A stretch of DNA of 25,723 nt, taken from JAWXCH01 sp034440595. Lineage in GTDB: Bacteria > Planctomycetota > Planctomycetia > Pirellulales > JALHPA01. The translations under genes were made by a program, and so were the position numbers. Of this stretch, positions 15,453-22,793 are shown in pieces. The first letter of the stretch is position 1, and each line of letters begins with the position of its first letter. Location of the stretch: NCBI GenBank assembly GCA_034440595.1, contig JAWXCH010000540.1, positions 1 to 25,723 of the forward strand, written 5' to 3'. The notes under the pieces are model-generated. The model saw only the letters and a program-made list of their open reading frames with translations, ran no database searches and was not told where the DNA came from.

Positions 15453-15839
15453 CTAGCCCACATGCGTCCGGAAGAACTCGGCTATCTGCTGTTTTGTCCG
15501 CTGGCCCTGTGCGGTTTGCAGAGTTAGGTCGACCAGTTCTTCGATACTTGCGTCAACGGCGTGCCCATTCAGGTCGAGAAACACCATAGCTGCTTCCAAA
15601 CCGATCCGCTTATTGCCATCAATAAATGGATGATTCTGCACCACATGAAACAGGTAGGCGGCAGCCATTTCAAACAAATCGCCGTGTAAGTACTGTCCAC
15701 CAAACATAGCCTCGGGCTGTGCCAGCGCAGACTCCAGCAGCCCCTGGTCGCGAATGCCTTCGCCACCTCCGAATCGCTTGATTTGTGTGAGGTGCCTTTT
15801 CAGCAGGTCATCGAGTGTCAGAAATTCCGGCACCAGCAT
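15453..15839 (-). CDS. doc: Doc (death-on-curing) family toxin
   Basis: Doc toxins are small Fic-fold enzymes; the phage P1 type phosphorylates elongation factor Tu and stops translation. This 128-residue protein has the normal length and carries the signature HPFIDGNKRIG at residues 70-80. As in other Doc proteins the second glycine of the Fic motif is replaced by lysine, which shifts the reaction from AMP transfer to phosphorylation. The upstream segment RDQGLLESALAQPEA and FEMAAAYLFHVVQNHP are also typical of the family. The start codon shares one base with the antitoxin stop (TAATG), so the pair is cotranslated with antitoxin first. Here the partner is an AbrB-type protein in place of Phd. 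The toxin looks intact. Confidence 0.93.
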   Translation of the reverse strand: MLVPEFLTLDDLLKRHLTQIKRFGGGEGIRDQGLLESALAQPEAMFGGQYLHGDLFEMAAAYLFHVVQNHPFIDGNKRIGLEAAMVFLDLNGHAVDASIEELVDLTLQTAQGQRTKQQIAEFFRTHVG

Positions 15840-16066
15840 TACTCCGCCAATTTCTTAAAGGCACCAGCGTACTTCTCCTGGATTCGCTCGCCAGCGGCGC
15901 GCACCCGTTCCGAGTGGTCCGACACCCCCGCCGGTGACACCACCACCGACCGCCCGTCCGTGGTAATTTCCAACGGATCCTCAGGGGCGATATTCAGCAG
16001 GTCCAAAATAGGACGATCAATCACCAACGCCCAGCTATTTCCGTGTTTAACCAGATTCTTGATCAT
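15839..16066 (-). CDS. AbrB/MazE-type antitoxin of the Doc toxin
   Basis: The 75-residue protein begins MIKNLVKHGNSWALVIDRPI, the swapped-hairpin DNA-binding pattern of the SpoVT-AbrB/MazE family, with LLNIAPEDPLEITTDGRSVVV completing the barrel. The rest (RAAGERIQEKYAGAFKKLAE) is a charged helical tail that would wrap and neutralise the toxin. The start at 16066 has a GAGGT site; an ATG at 16105 would add 13 residues and lies too close to the promoter. Antitoxins of this type usually bind DNA in front of their own operon, and a palindrome and direct repeats are present there (16101-16133). Confidence 0.88.
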   Translation of the reverse strand: MIKNLVKHGNSWALVIDRPILDLLNIAPEDPLEITTDGRSVVVSPAGVSDHSERVRAAGERIQEKYAGAFKKLAE

Positions 16067-16100
16067 GACATCGACCTCGGTAAGGTAGAACAGCACATAC

Positions 16101-16143
16101 ACCATTGGTATACCATTGTATCACCATCGGTGCTACGAGGCAA
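16101..16143 (-). promoter_or_regulatory. promoter and operator of the toxin-antitoxin operon
   Basis: On the minus strand, TTGCCT (16138-16143) and TACAAT (16115-16120) are spaced 17 bases apart, a good sigma-70-type promoter. Overlapping it on the plus strand are three 11-base units beginning ACCAT (16101-16111, 16112-16122, 16123-16133) and a palindrome TGGTATACCA (16106-16115) that abuts the -10 box. This is the expected place for an AbrB-type antitoxin to repress its own operon. Binding is inferred. Confidence 0.65.
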
Positions 16144-16220
16144 ATATGTGCAAGAAATCGCCCCCCCTCTGGCGATCTGACACCGAAAAATGGTTAGAAG
16201 TTCGTCGGCATCCGCGATTA

Positions 16221-16249
16221 TTCCGCCGATTATGGCCCGCTCGGCGGAA
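16221..16249 (-). terminator. hairpin downstream of the methyltransferase
   Basis: TTCCGCCGA (16221-16229) pairs perfectly with TCGGCGGAA (16241-16249) around an 11-base loop, just four bases after the methyltransferase stop. There is no U-tract, so it may terminate poorly or only protect the mRNA end. A second small hairpin, ATCGCC/GGCGAT, lies at 16157-16176. Confidence 0.45.
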
Positions 16250-16252
16250 ATC

Positions 16253-17356
16253 CTACCCGTTCGCCCCAACTCTTTGCTTCCGTACCGGGTCAAAGTAGTC
16301 GGCGGCAATATTGGCCGGTTTAGAAACCGGTGCGATTTCGCCTGCTTCGCGACGGAGAATGGCGATCAGGCTGACGCCGTGCCCGTAGCCCAGGTCTGGT
16401 TCACCGAGCAAACTACGGGAAAGGCGCTCACGCTCGCCGGCAAAGATCCCTTCCAGCAGCTTGTTGACTGGCCTGCTTGGTATCCGAAAGTCGGTACCGT
16501 TCTTGCCGGCACTTCGCTTGCGCCAGCGACTTATGCGCCGCGAGGCTTTGATCACACGGTACAAACGCGTGTTGTAGTGCGAAACCAATAGCGGAGTGAC
16601 CGGCAGCCCGTTCCAGAGTTGTTCCAAACGTTGCTGGTCATAGCGGCGATAGTGCCCAAAGCTTTCGTCGTGCTCGCTCCAGAGGCTGAGATCGGCCGGG
16701 ACGGTCAACAGCAGGTACGCACCCGGCTGCATTGCCGACAGCAGACCTGTCAGCAGTGCGAAGTCATCCTCGACATGTTCCAGCACGTCCATCATCGTGA
16801 CCAGACTGGCTTGTGGCATGAGGCCCATCAGATCGTTGGGTGCATAGCCGCACTGGAAATGCGCCTGAGGAAACCGGGCCTTGGCCAGATCGATTGCCTC
16901 TTGTGAACTATCGATTCCAACGCAGCGGTAGCGATCGGCCAACGAGGCGATGTTTGCACCCGTCCCGCACCCAACGTCGATGATGAGTGGGCGTCGATCG
17001 GAAATTGGCCGGCGGAATTCCGTATCCATAACGGCATGTTGCGTCGTTTCCGCCGTTTTGAGTGCAATTGAAGCCGCACTTGGCGAAATACTCGCCGTGC
17101 TGGCCGGTGTATGCGTGGTCTGTGTATGCGTGGTTGATGTTTCTGTGATTAGTGCATCAACGATCGGTACAATGGTGCTCCGTCCCATCCATTCGGCCAG
17201 CACCCTTGCCGTGCGATCGTTGGAGGCCACCACGCTGGCCGCCAGGTCTCTGGCAAGCACCTGATCGATCAATGAACGAACGATGCGACGGCGAGCCACA
17301 AACCACCAGTGACGGTCTTCGATCTCGGCGTGCAACTGAAATTGAGCGGACTGCAT
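16253..17356 (-). CDS. class I SAM-dependent methyltransferase with low-complexity insert
   Basis: This is a Rossmann-fold methyltransferase. Residues 12-24 (IEDRHWWFVARRR) are the N-terminal signature of a family often found near glycan or lipid genes. The SAM-binding loop IDVGCGTGANIASL is at 126-139, the second strand acidic residue lies in CVGIDSSQEAI, and VTMMDVLEHVEDD is motif IV. GAYLLLTVPADLSLWS and HDESFGHYRRY follow, as in relatives. The substrate cannot be told. Normally the WWF motif is close to the SAM loop; here about 85 residues separate them, including a Thr/Ser-rich stretch at 72-107. At 367 residues it is longer than the usual 230-300. There is no Shine-Dalgarno sequence before the ATG at 17356. 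It stands alone. Confidence 0.88.
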   Translation of the reverse strand: MQSAQFQLHAEIEDRHWWFVARRRIVRSLIDQVLARDLAASVVASNDRTARVLAEWMGRSTIVPIVDALITETSTTHTQTTHTPASTASISPSAASIALKTAETTQHAVMDTEFRRPISDRRPLIIDVGCGTGANIASLADRYRCVGIDSSQEAIDLAKARFPQAHFQCGYAPNDLMGLMPQASLVTMMDVLEHVEDDFALLTGLLSAMQPGAYLLLTVPADLSLWSEHDESFGHYRRYDQQRLEQLWNGLPVTPLLVSHYNTRLYRVIKASRRISRWRKRSAGKNGTDFRIPSRPVNKLLEGIFAGERERLSRSLLGEPDLGYGHGVSLIAILRREAGEIAPVSKPANIAADYFDPVRKQRVGANG

Positions 17357-17794
17357 GGGCCGGCGGGGTTAAAGCAGGGAACGAATCAAGGCCTTTAACT
17401 CTACGACAAATTGCCGCGCGGTAATTTCGCTCCCCGTCGCTAAAGCTTCGGCCGTTCCAACCGGTATAATGCAGCCAGGCCACCGAATCCGCTCGATCGA
17501 ACTGGATCCAAGTGACACCGACGAAATGCGATGCTGAATAACTGTGGCAATCGGCCGGCTGAGCAACCACGGAGATCGGTTTGCAGGGGTTTTACCGTGA
17601 CGAATGCATACTAATGGGGCACTAAACCTATGCGAATTGGTCGTTTGAGAGCTGGTGTAGTCCGGTAGCGCCCTTCGATGCCGGGGGGTTCTTGCAAAAT
17701 TGCGGACAATTCATCGCTCAGTTTGTTGGCACAGCCCGGCTGGCCAGTCGCACGCTGCTTTTAAGACAGATTCCTTTGCTGGTGCTAGAACGAC
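17357..17794. other. divergent intergenic region upstream of the envelope cassette
   Basis: No gene is supported in these 438 bases; the minus-strand open frames that cross it overlap the methyltransferase in another frame and look accidental. A perfect -10 hexamer TATAAT lies at 17465-17470 on the plus strand, but no -35 box is recognisable at 17 bases, so it is only a weak candidate for the promoter of the cassette at 17795. That would leave a leader of over 300 bases. Confidence 0.4.
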
Positions 17795-19033
17795 ATGACA
17801 CCTCAGCCACCTAACGAAAAAAACGACAAGTTGCTAGCCATACTGGCGATTGCTCTGTCGTTGGCTGCTGGCGTGCTCGTTTACCAATTGGCCAGCCGAT
17901 ATTCGGACATGGCTTCTACGCAGACAATCGAAGTGGCTGGTACCAAGTCTGCCGCTGCGACTGCAACTTCAGAACCTGGACCTGCACCGCCGATCGACCC
18001 GGCGATTATTCGCCGACAGGCGTGGGACAGGATTTCACGCCATCTGGCACCGGCCGACGTAGCGTCTGCCGTTGCTATCCAGGAGTCGTTGAGACCTATC
18101 GCGCAATTTTTTGAGGAGCGTCGAACCGGAGTTCGCCCCTTTGCCGAAGAGGTGCTGTCGTTCAACGGCAAGTGGCAGTACATTCGTGGAAAATTGCCAA
18201 CCGCCGACGACAAGCGGCATATGAAGTTTCTCGATCAGTCGTTCAGCAAACATGTCTTTGAATCCGCCGAACTACGCGCACTGCTTGAGGCCTCGGTCAC
18301 CGAATATCTGACGCGGCTGAAAGCGATTGAGAACCGGCTGCTGCTGGACTGTCGCGCCGATATTCAGCAACTGGACATTCAGGCCAGCGAAGTGCTGCTG
18401 GCCATGCAGACGGATGCAACATTTGCGGCGGAGTATCAGCGGATGTTGGCCAGTGTGGTGAAGGAGGTCGCTCAGGATGCCAAGTTCGGTGTCTCACGTG
18501 AAGTGGTATCGCTAATTGCCGGAGAAATCGCCGCCGTGGTCGCGGTCCGTGTTGGTGTGGCGGTGGCGACCAAGCTGGGCGTTGACGCGGGTATACTCGG
18601 TGCCGGTGCGGCTTCGTCCTGGGCCACTCTCGGCATTGGCCTGGCGGCGGCGATTGTGATCGATGTCGCGCTGGAATGGGCCATGAAAGCCGCCGGGCAC
18701 GATCCCGTAGACGATGTCGCAAAAAAAGTCGACGAGACGCTTGGGCAGCTCCAGACGCTGTTGGTTGACGGCGATCCGGCGGCCTTGCAAGACTATCAAA
18801 CGATAAAACACATGGCTGAGAACGATACGTCTGAAATGGTCCGCGACAAAAGCCGACAGGCGGTCCAGGTGATCGAAAACAGCGGCAGCCTCGGCCTGCA
18901 GTTTGAATTGCAACGGATCCACACGCAGCGCTGTATCTTGCGGGATGCGGCATTGCGTAAAATGATTCTGGCGGACGATGAACAGGCTGCGACTGCGAAG
19001 CCGGAATCGACACAACATTCGCTGTCCCCATAG
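17795..19033 (+). CDS. unknown membrane protein with Gly/Ala-rich hydrophobic hairpin
   Basis: I do not recognise this 412-residue protein. It has an N-terminal membrane helix at about residues 12-33, then a Ser/Ala/Pro-rich linker (40-70), then a soluble helical region (71-230) with conserved-looking WDRISRHL, FNGKWQYIRGKLP and CRADIQQLD. A long hydrophobic part follows, with two segments at about 237-258 and 265-295, rich in Gly, Ala and Val. They look like a transmembrane hairpin or glycine-zipper. Then comes a charged helical tail from 300 (HDPVDDVAKKVDETLGQL). No ribosome site is evident. The lipoprotein gene follows after 32 bases on the same strand, so an operon is likely. Hairpins of this type occur in pore-forming and membrane-remodelling proteins, but no such function is shown here. 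Confidence 0.75.
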   Translation: MTPQPPNEKNDKLLAILAIALSLAAGVLVYQLASRYSDMASTQTIEVAGTKSAAATATSEPGPAPPIDPAIIRRQAWDRISRHLAPADVASAVAIQESLRPIAQFFEERRTGVRPFAEEVLSFNGKWQYIRGKLPTADDKRHMKFLDQSFSKHVFESAELRALLEASVTEYLTRLKAIENRLLLDCRADIQQLDIQASEVLLAMQTDATFAAEYQRMLASVVKEVAQDAKFGVSREVVSLIAGEIAAVVAVRVGVAVATKLGVDAGILGAGAASSWATLGIGLAAAIVIDVALEWAMKAAGHDPVDDVAKKVDETLGQLQTLLVDGDPAALQDYQTIKHMAENDTSEMVRDKSRQAVQVIENSGSLGLQFELQRIHTQRCILRDAALRKMILADDEQAATAKPESTQHSLSP

Positions 19034-19065
19034 GCAGACCGCACACTCCAAGGAATCAATTTAGA

Positions 19066-19299
19066 ATGAAGCCAAAGCAACACAACTGCTGGAACGAAAT
19101 GCGACGGCATACGGCACCCTGCCTTGTCGCATTTTTAATTCTCCTGCCATTGACCGGCTGTAGCGGAGAAACGCCGGCTCCACCGCCAGGGAAATCAATT
19201 CAAGACAAGGCTGCCTCGGCGGATGAAAACGAGCGGGGTAACGCCGCCGATGACGCGGCGCGCAAGTATGGAAAGGAAGGCCACGATGCCACGAAGTAG
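19066..19299 (+). CDS. small lipoprotein
   Basis: The 77-residue product has a basic n-region, the hydrophobic stretch LVAFLILLP (residues 20-28), and a lipobox LTGC with the modified cysteine at residue 32. After processing only about 45 residues remain: a Pro-rich start (SGETPAPPPGKS) and an acidic/polar tail ending AARKYGKEGHDATK. An ATG at residue 12 would give a more typical signal length; both starts keep the same mature protein. Its last codons overlap the following gene by 14 bases, so the two are coupled. The tail motif RKYGKEG echoes the KYGD/YGKEG repeats of the next protein. No function is known to me. Confidence 0.72.
   Translation: MKPKQHNCWNEMRRHTAPCLVAFLILLPLTGCSGETPAPPPGKSIQDKAASADENERGNAADDAARKYGKEGHDATK
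19273..19280 (+). promoter_or_regulatory. Shine-Dalgarno that sets the KYGD-repeat protein start
   Basis: AAGGAAGG lies five bases before the ATG at 19286, inside the end of the lipoprotein gene. The same frame is open from 19223, but the added 21 residues are basic and precede an otherwise well-placed signal sequence. Confidence 0.7.
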
Positions 19300-20191
19300 C
19301 ACCTTGTGGACGGAAATCAGACGGCAAGTCTCAAGCAATGCCGGCAATGCCGTGCGACTGCTGTTGCTCCTGCTGTTGGTGTTGGCCCTGCAAACCAGTG
19401 CCTTCGCCAGCGTGAAAACGCAGGCGGCACGGGAAGCGACCGAATACGTCATGAAGCAATTCAGCAAAGAAACAATCGAAGGAGGGGCCGAAAAATTTGC
19501 GGCCAAACTGGAAGTATTGGCCACTCGAAACGGCGATGAAGCGTTGCTCGCAGTCAAAAAGGTCGGCCCGCGTGCGGTCGACATCATCGAAACCGCGGGG
19601 GTCAATGGCCCGCAAGCGGCCAAGCTCCTCTCCAAATACGGGGACGAGGCCTTGGTAGTCAGCCGCCAGCCCGAGAGCCTGGCCCTGATCAGCAAATACG
19701 GAGACGACGCGGCGGAAGCGATGATCAAGCATCCGGGCATTGCCGACGATGTGGTTGCCGCTTATGGAAAAGAAGGAGCCAGCGCGATGGCGCGACTCAA
19801 TAAAGAGAACGGCCTGGAGCTGGCACGCCTGATGAAGAGTGGCGAACTGGCACAGATCGGTCGTGGAGCAAACCTGCTGGCGGTTGTCACCAAGTATGGT
19901 GACGCTGGCATGCAATTCATCTGGAAGCACAAGAAGGCGCTGGCCGTGACTGCAACACTGACGGCGTTTCTAGCGAATCCACAACCGTTTATCGACGGCA
20001 CGCGCGATCTAGGACAAACTGCAATCGAATCGGTCGGCAACGTGGCCACGCAAGTCCCCAAGTCCATCGCCGAGAACACCGATTGGACGCCAGTCATGCT
20101 GGCTATCGTGGCGGTAGTGTCGGTCTATGTACTATCCAGGGCACTCCTCCCACGCCTGCGCGAAAAGTTGACGCGGCAGAAGGTGAAGTGA
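19286..20191 (+). CDS. membrane protein with KYGD helical repeats, unknown function
   Basis: The 301-residue protein begins with a signal or anchor segment (VRLLLLLLLVLALQTSAFA, residues 23-41). The middle is built of short helical repeats with the turn K/A-Y-G-D/K-E/D: NGDEALLAV (82-90), SKYGDEALVV (116-125), SKYGDDAAEAM (136-146), AAYGKEGASAM (158-168) and TKYGDAGMQF (202-211). A HEAT-like solenoid is possible. A hydrophobic segment at about 217-230 and a clear membrane helix at 268-288 (VMLAIVAVVSVYVLSRALL) precede a basic tail (RLREKLTRQKVK), which should face the cytoplasm. Most of the protein would therefore sit outside the inner membrane. It overlaps the lipoprotein gene by 14 bases and ends 22 bases from the convergent fic gene. 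I cannot assign a family. Confidence 0.75.
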   Translation: MPRSSTLWTEIRRQVSSNAGNAVRLLLLLLLVLALQTSAFASVKTQAAREATEYVMKQFSKETIEGGAEKFAAKLEVLATRNGDEALLAVKKVGPRAVDIIETAGVNGPQAAKLLSKYGDEALVVSRQPESLALISKYGDDAAEAMIKHPGIADDVVAAYGKEGASAMARLNKENGLELARLMKSGELAQIGRGANLLAVVTKYGDAGMQFIWKHKKALAVTATLTAFLANPQPFIDGTRDLGQTAIESVGNVATQVPKSIAENTDWTPVMLAIVAVVSVYVLSRALLPRLREKLTRQKVK

Positions 20192-20213
20192 GAAGGAGTA
20201 TGCTGGAGATCAG

Positions 20214-21347
20214 TCAACCGACTTTGATCTCATTTGGCTCCGCCAACCGGTAGCTGGTACTTCGGCCACCCCCTGAATTCTGCACCAATATGCCGCGTTG
20301 CAGCAGTTCCTGGATATCGCGCAGCGCCGTATCGGACGAGCACTTGGCCAGTTTTGCGTACTTCGACGTCGTCAGAAAACCCTGAAAACGATCGAGCAAT
20401 CGGTTGATAACCGTACGCTGCCGCTGATTGACACCTTGCCGGTTGATTCGCTCCCACAGCCTCGCTTTGTGCAGGACGGCGGCCAGCGTCGCCTCCGCAC
20501 CTTCAACCGCGCGACCCAGGCACTCCAGAAACCAGAGCAGCCAGCCCGTGATATCCAACTCGCCGCGTTGAGCCGTTTCCAACTGCCGATAGTACTCTTT
20601 CCGTTCCACTTCGATTTGCGAAGACATGCTATAGAAGCGGTCGGGTGAACTATCGGCACGCGCCAGGGACATATCCGCGACGGCACGCGCGATCCGCCCA
20701 TTGCCGTCCTCAAACGGGTGTACCGTGACGAACCACAGATGGGCCAGACCGGCCTTCAGCACAGGGTCAATCGTTGGCGGCTGGTTGAACCAATCGATAA
20801 AGCCTCGCATCTCATGGGCCAGGCGTGCCGCCTCGGGTGCTTCAAAGTGAACTTTTTCCCGGCCGATTGGACCAGAGACAACCTGCATGGCTCCCGCTTC
20901 CACCGGTCGCCATTTTCCGACTGCGATCGGTTGCATGCTGCTATGTCCAGTCGGGAACAGCGCGGCATGCCACGCGCACAATCGCTTCTTGGTCAGCTTT
21001 GCGTCGAAGTTCCGCGTGGCGTCAAGCATCATCTCCACGATGCCTTCAACGTTCCGCTTGACGGCTGGAAGGCCGGCCACGTCTAGCCCGAGCCGACGTG
21101 CGATCGACGAGCGAACATCCTCCGGGCTTAGCTTTTCTCCTTCGATCGCCGAGGAGCTGACAACGTCGCTAGTGAGCACGGCCAGACTGGCCTCAGCCCG
21201 CAGGTCAAAGCCAAGAGCTTCCATTTTGCCGAGTAGCCGCCCTTGCTGATTGCGGACCTTGGCCAAGGGATTGGCGAGTTTTTCGCCATCCCAGGTCAGG
21301 TTGGGCCAATTCGATCGTTCATGGATATAAACAGGGTTTCGCCGCAT
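20214..21347 (-). CDS. fic: Fic-family adenylyltransferase with DUF4172 and winged helix
   Basis: Fic enzymes usually transfer AMP from ATP to hydroxyl groups on target proteins. This 377-residue protein has the DUF4172-type N-terminus (YIHERSNWPNLTWDGEKL, residues 7-24), the self-inhibitory motif SSAIEG at 65-70 (pattern S-x-x-x-E-G, glutamate 69 blocks ATP), and the active-site loop HPFEDGNGRIAR at 210-221 with every catalytic residue present. The C-terminal part (about 310-377: RTVINRLLD, LTTSKYAKLAKCSSDTALRDIQELLQRG) is a winged helix-turn-helix. This class is thought to control itself and its own promoter; three phased palindromic sites lie just upstream (21389-21467). It converges on the envelope cassette. 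The target protein is unknown. It is unrelated in operon to the Doc gene at 15.5 kb. Confidence 0.93.
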   Translation of the reverse strand: MRRNPVYIHERSNWPNLTWDGEKLANPLAKVRNQQGRLLGKMEALGFDLRAEASLAVLTSDVVSSSAIEGEKLSPEDVRSSIARRLGLDVAGLPAVKRNVEGIVEMMLDATRNFDAKLTKKRLCAWHAALFPTGHSSMQPIAVGKWRPVEAGAMQVVSGPIGREKVHFEAPEAARLAHEMRGFIDWFNQPPTIDPVLKAGLAHLWFVTVHPFEDGNGRIARAVADMSLARADSSPDRFYSMSSQIEVERKEYYRQLETAQRGELDITGWLLWFLECLGRAVEGAEATLAAVLHKARLWERINRQGVNQRQRTVINRLLDRFQGFLTTSKYAKLAKCSSDTALRDIQELLQRGILVQNSGGGRSTSYRLAEPNEIKVG

Positions 21348-21388
21348 AGAGTGCGGTAATTCTAGCCTGCCGTTGGCACTCGGTCAAA

Positions 21389-21467
21389 TATTCGCCGCAA
21401 ATGTTGCGGCGATTAGATATTCTATTCACCGCAATATTTGCGGCGAATAAGATGCCTATTCGCCGCA
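21389..21467 (-). promoter_or_regulatory. array of palindromic operators upstream of fic
   Basis: TATTCGCCGCAA-ATG-TTGCGGCGATTA (21389-21415) and TATTCACCGCAA-TAT-TTGCGGCGAATA (21423-21449) are near-perfect palindromes; TATTCGCCGCA (21457-21467) is a third, left half only. The three start exactly 34 bases apart, so they present the same helical face. They lie 42-120 bases upstream of the fic start. The winged helix of Fic is the obvious candidate ligand, making this an autoregulatory region (inference). The spacing and short unspaced unit argue against CRISPR. Confidence 0.75.
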
Positions 21468-21495
21468 TCCGGTGGTGCGGAATCTAGAGCCGCCT

Positions 21496-22128
21496 TTAGA
21501 CCAGACCTTTGCGAACGGCCCAGACGGCGGCCTGAGTACGATCGGTCACAGCGATTTTACGCAGGACGTTCTGCACGTGTTCTTTGACCGTTTCGACACT
21601 GATGGTCAGTGAGCGACCGATTTCCTTATTGCTAAGCCCTAGCGCAATATGTCGCAAAACTTGCAGCTCGCGCTGAGTCAGCGGCACGTCGCTGTCGCCG
21701 GTCTGTTCGCGGGTGGCCATCGTGCCCGAAATACGGCGCATTTCGCCCCCTTTAGACGGAGCTTCTCCAGCGGCCGCAGCGGTGATCGCCGTGATTAAGT
21801 CTTCGCGCGAACAACCTTTGAGTACGTAGTCCGATGCGCCAAGGGCGACGGCACGCGCGACATACGTGGGATTGTCGTAGGTCGAGAGCATCACCACCCG
21901 TGTGGCAGGTAGCTCATCACGAATTAGCTCCAGCGCCGTTAGGCCGTCCCCTTGCGGCATGCGAATATCTAGCAGCACCACATCGGGGTGATGCGCACGC
22001 GCCAGTTCAACTACTTTGTCGCCGGTATCGGCCTCGGCAACGATTTCAATATCTGTGCCTTTTAACAAGCAGGCCAGCCCTTGCCGAACCACTTCGTGAT
22101 CGTCGGCGATCAAGACTTTGATACTCAT
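21496..22128 (-). CDS. NarL/FixJ-family response regulator
   Basis: The 210-residue protein is a standard two-domain regulator. The receiver domain has the acidic pair Asp9-Asp10 (IADDHEVVRQG), phosphoacceptor Asp54 in VVLLDIRMPQGDG, the conserved Thr/Ser in VVMLSTYD, and the Lys in YVLKGCS. The C-terminal LuxR-type helix-turn-helix runs from LTQRELQVLRHIALGLSNKE to the end (about 149-210). It should bind DNA as a dimer after phosphorylation. The start at 22128 is chosen because MSIKVLIADDHE is the usual beginning; the frame continues to an ATG at 22170 without a ribosome site. No histidine kinase is in the window, so it is an orphan or its partner is elsewhere. Its target genes are unknown. 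Confidence 0.92.
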   Translation of the reverse strand: MSIKVLIADDHEVVRQGLACLLKGTDIEIVAEADTGDKVVELARAHHPDVVLLDIRMPQGDGLTALELIRDELPATRVVMLSTYDNPTYVARAVALGASDYVLKGCSREDLITAITAAAAGEAPSKGGEMRRISGTMATREQTGDSDVPLTQRELQVLRHIALGLSNKEIGRSLTISVETVKEHVQNVLRKIAVTDRTQAAVWAVRKGLV

Positions 22129-22678
22129 GTACGTTCGACTCACTGCAACTGAGAATTGAATTGCGACCACATCGCCACCTGTTAAAGACAGTTGGACGAC
22201 GGACTCATACTGACGTTGGAAAAGTGCTTGGAATTGAGGTCATCCACGACCTGCGTACAAACACATCGGCGCTATTGAACTCCCCCATTGGAGGAATAAT
22301 AGGCCTCGGCTTGTGCAAATCCAGTCTTCTGGATGAAAATCGGTAGGAAGTCCTTTTGCTGCGTGAGTTTGGCGGAAACCCGCATCGAATGTCTCGCAAA
22401 ATCACCCAACGATCTCGCGGACAAAATACCTGCCAAAGCTCGTGGCACAAAATGACCCTAATACCTAGTATCCTAGTAGACGTTCAGTTACGCAAGCCAG
22501 CATCCTTACCCAATCTTCCTAACAGCGGTCGTTATCGGTCCGAATCCCCCTCCAACTAGCCCCACAAGGCGAGGATCGGCCCGAAAAATTACCACCCAAA
22601 CATACTACGTGACTGCCCGTCCTTGGTTTTGAATATTCGCAACTTTGACCGATTTTGCCAAGGACGTATTGAGCGTGG
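22129..22678. other. gene-free region upstream of the response regulator
   Basis: I see no gene in these 550 bases. A small hairpin ATCCAG-TCTT-CTGGAT lies at 22319-22334, and a repeated CCTAGTA occurs near 22465-22480. The promoter of the response regulator must be in the right-hand part, but no convincing pair of boxes was found. Stretches resembling a tRNA T-loop at about 22530 do not pair. Confidence 0.45.
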
Positions 22679-22719
22679 AAAAATAAAAAACCGGCCTGAT
22701 CGCTGCGATCGAGCCGGTT
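22679..22719 (-). terminator. rho-independent terminator of glnB
   Basis: On the minus strand AACCGGC pairs with GCCGGTT (22713-22719 with 22689-22695), with an inner CGATCG/TGATCG part, and the hairpin runs into TTTTTTATTTTT (22690-22679). It lies 75 bases after the glnB stop, with another small hairpin (GCTGC/GCAGC, 22763-22777) in between. The polarity fits glnB. Confidence 0.85.
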
Positions 22720-22793
22720 AAACGCTCCCTCATCGAATTCTAATAACAGGCGGAGACCTGCGGCTGCTTTTCGCAGCGATTTCTAAGTCAGCC

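Noticed and set aside
17157..17570. A minus-strand frame of 137 codons overlapping the methyltransferase start
   Set aside because: It lies largely in another frame of the methyltransferase gene and has no ribosome site or known motif.
21389..21467. Regular 34-base repeats read as a CRISPR array
   Set aside because: Only three units, the repeat part is itself a palindrome, the intervening bases are just seven, and the location before fic fits operators.
22520..22550. GGTCCGAATCC resembling a tRNA T-loop
   Set aside because: The flanking bases do not form a T-stem and no acceptor or anticodon stem can be built.
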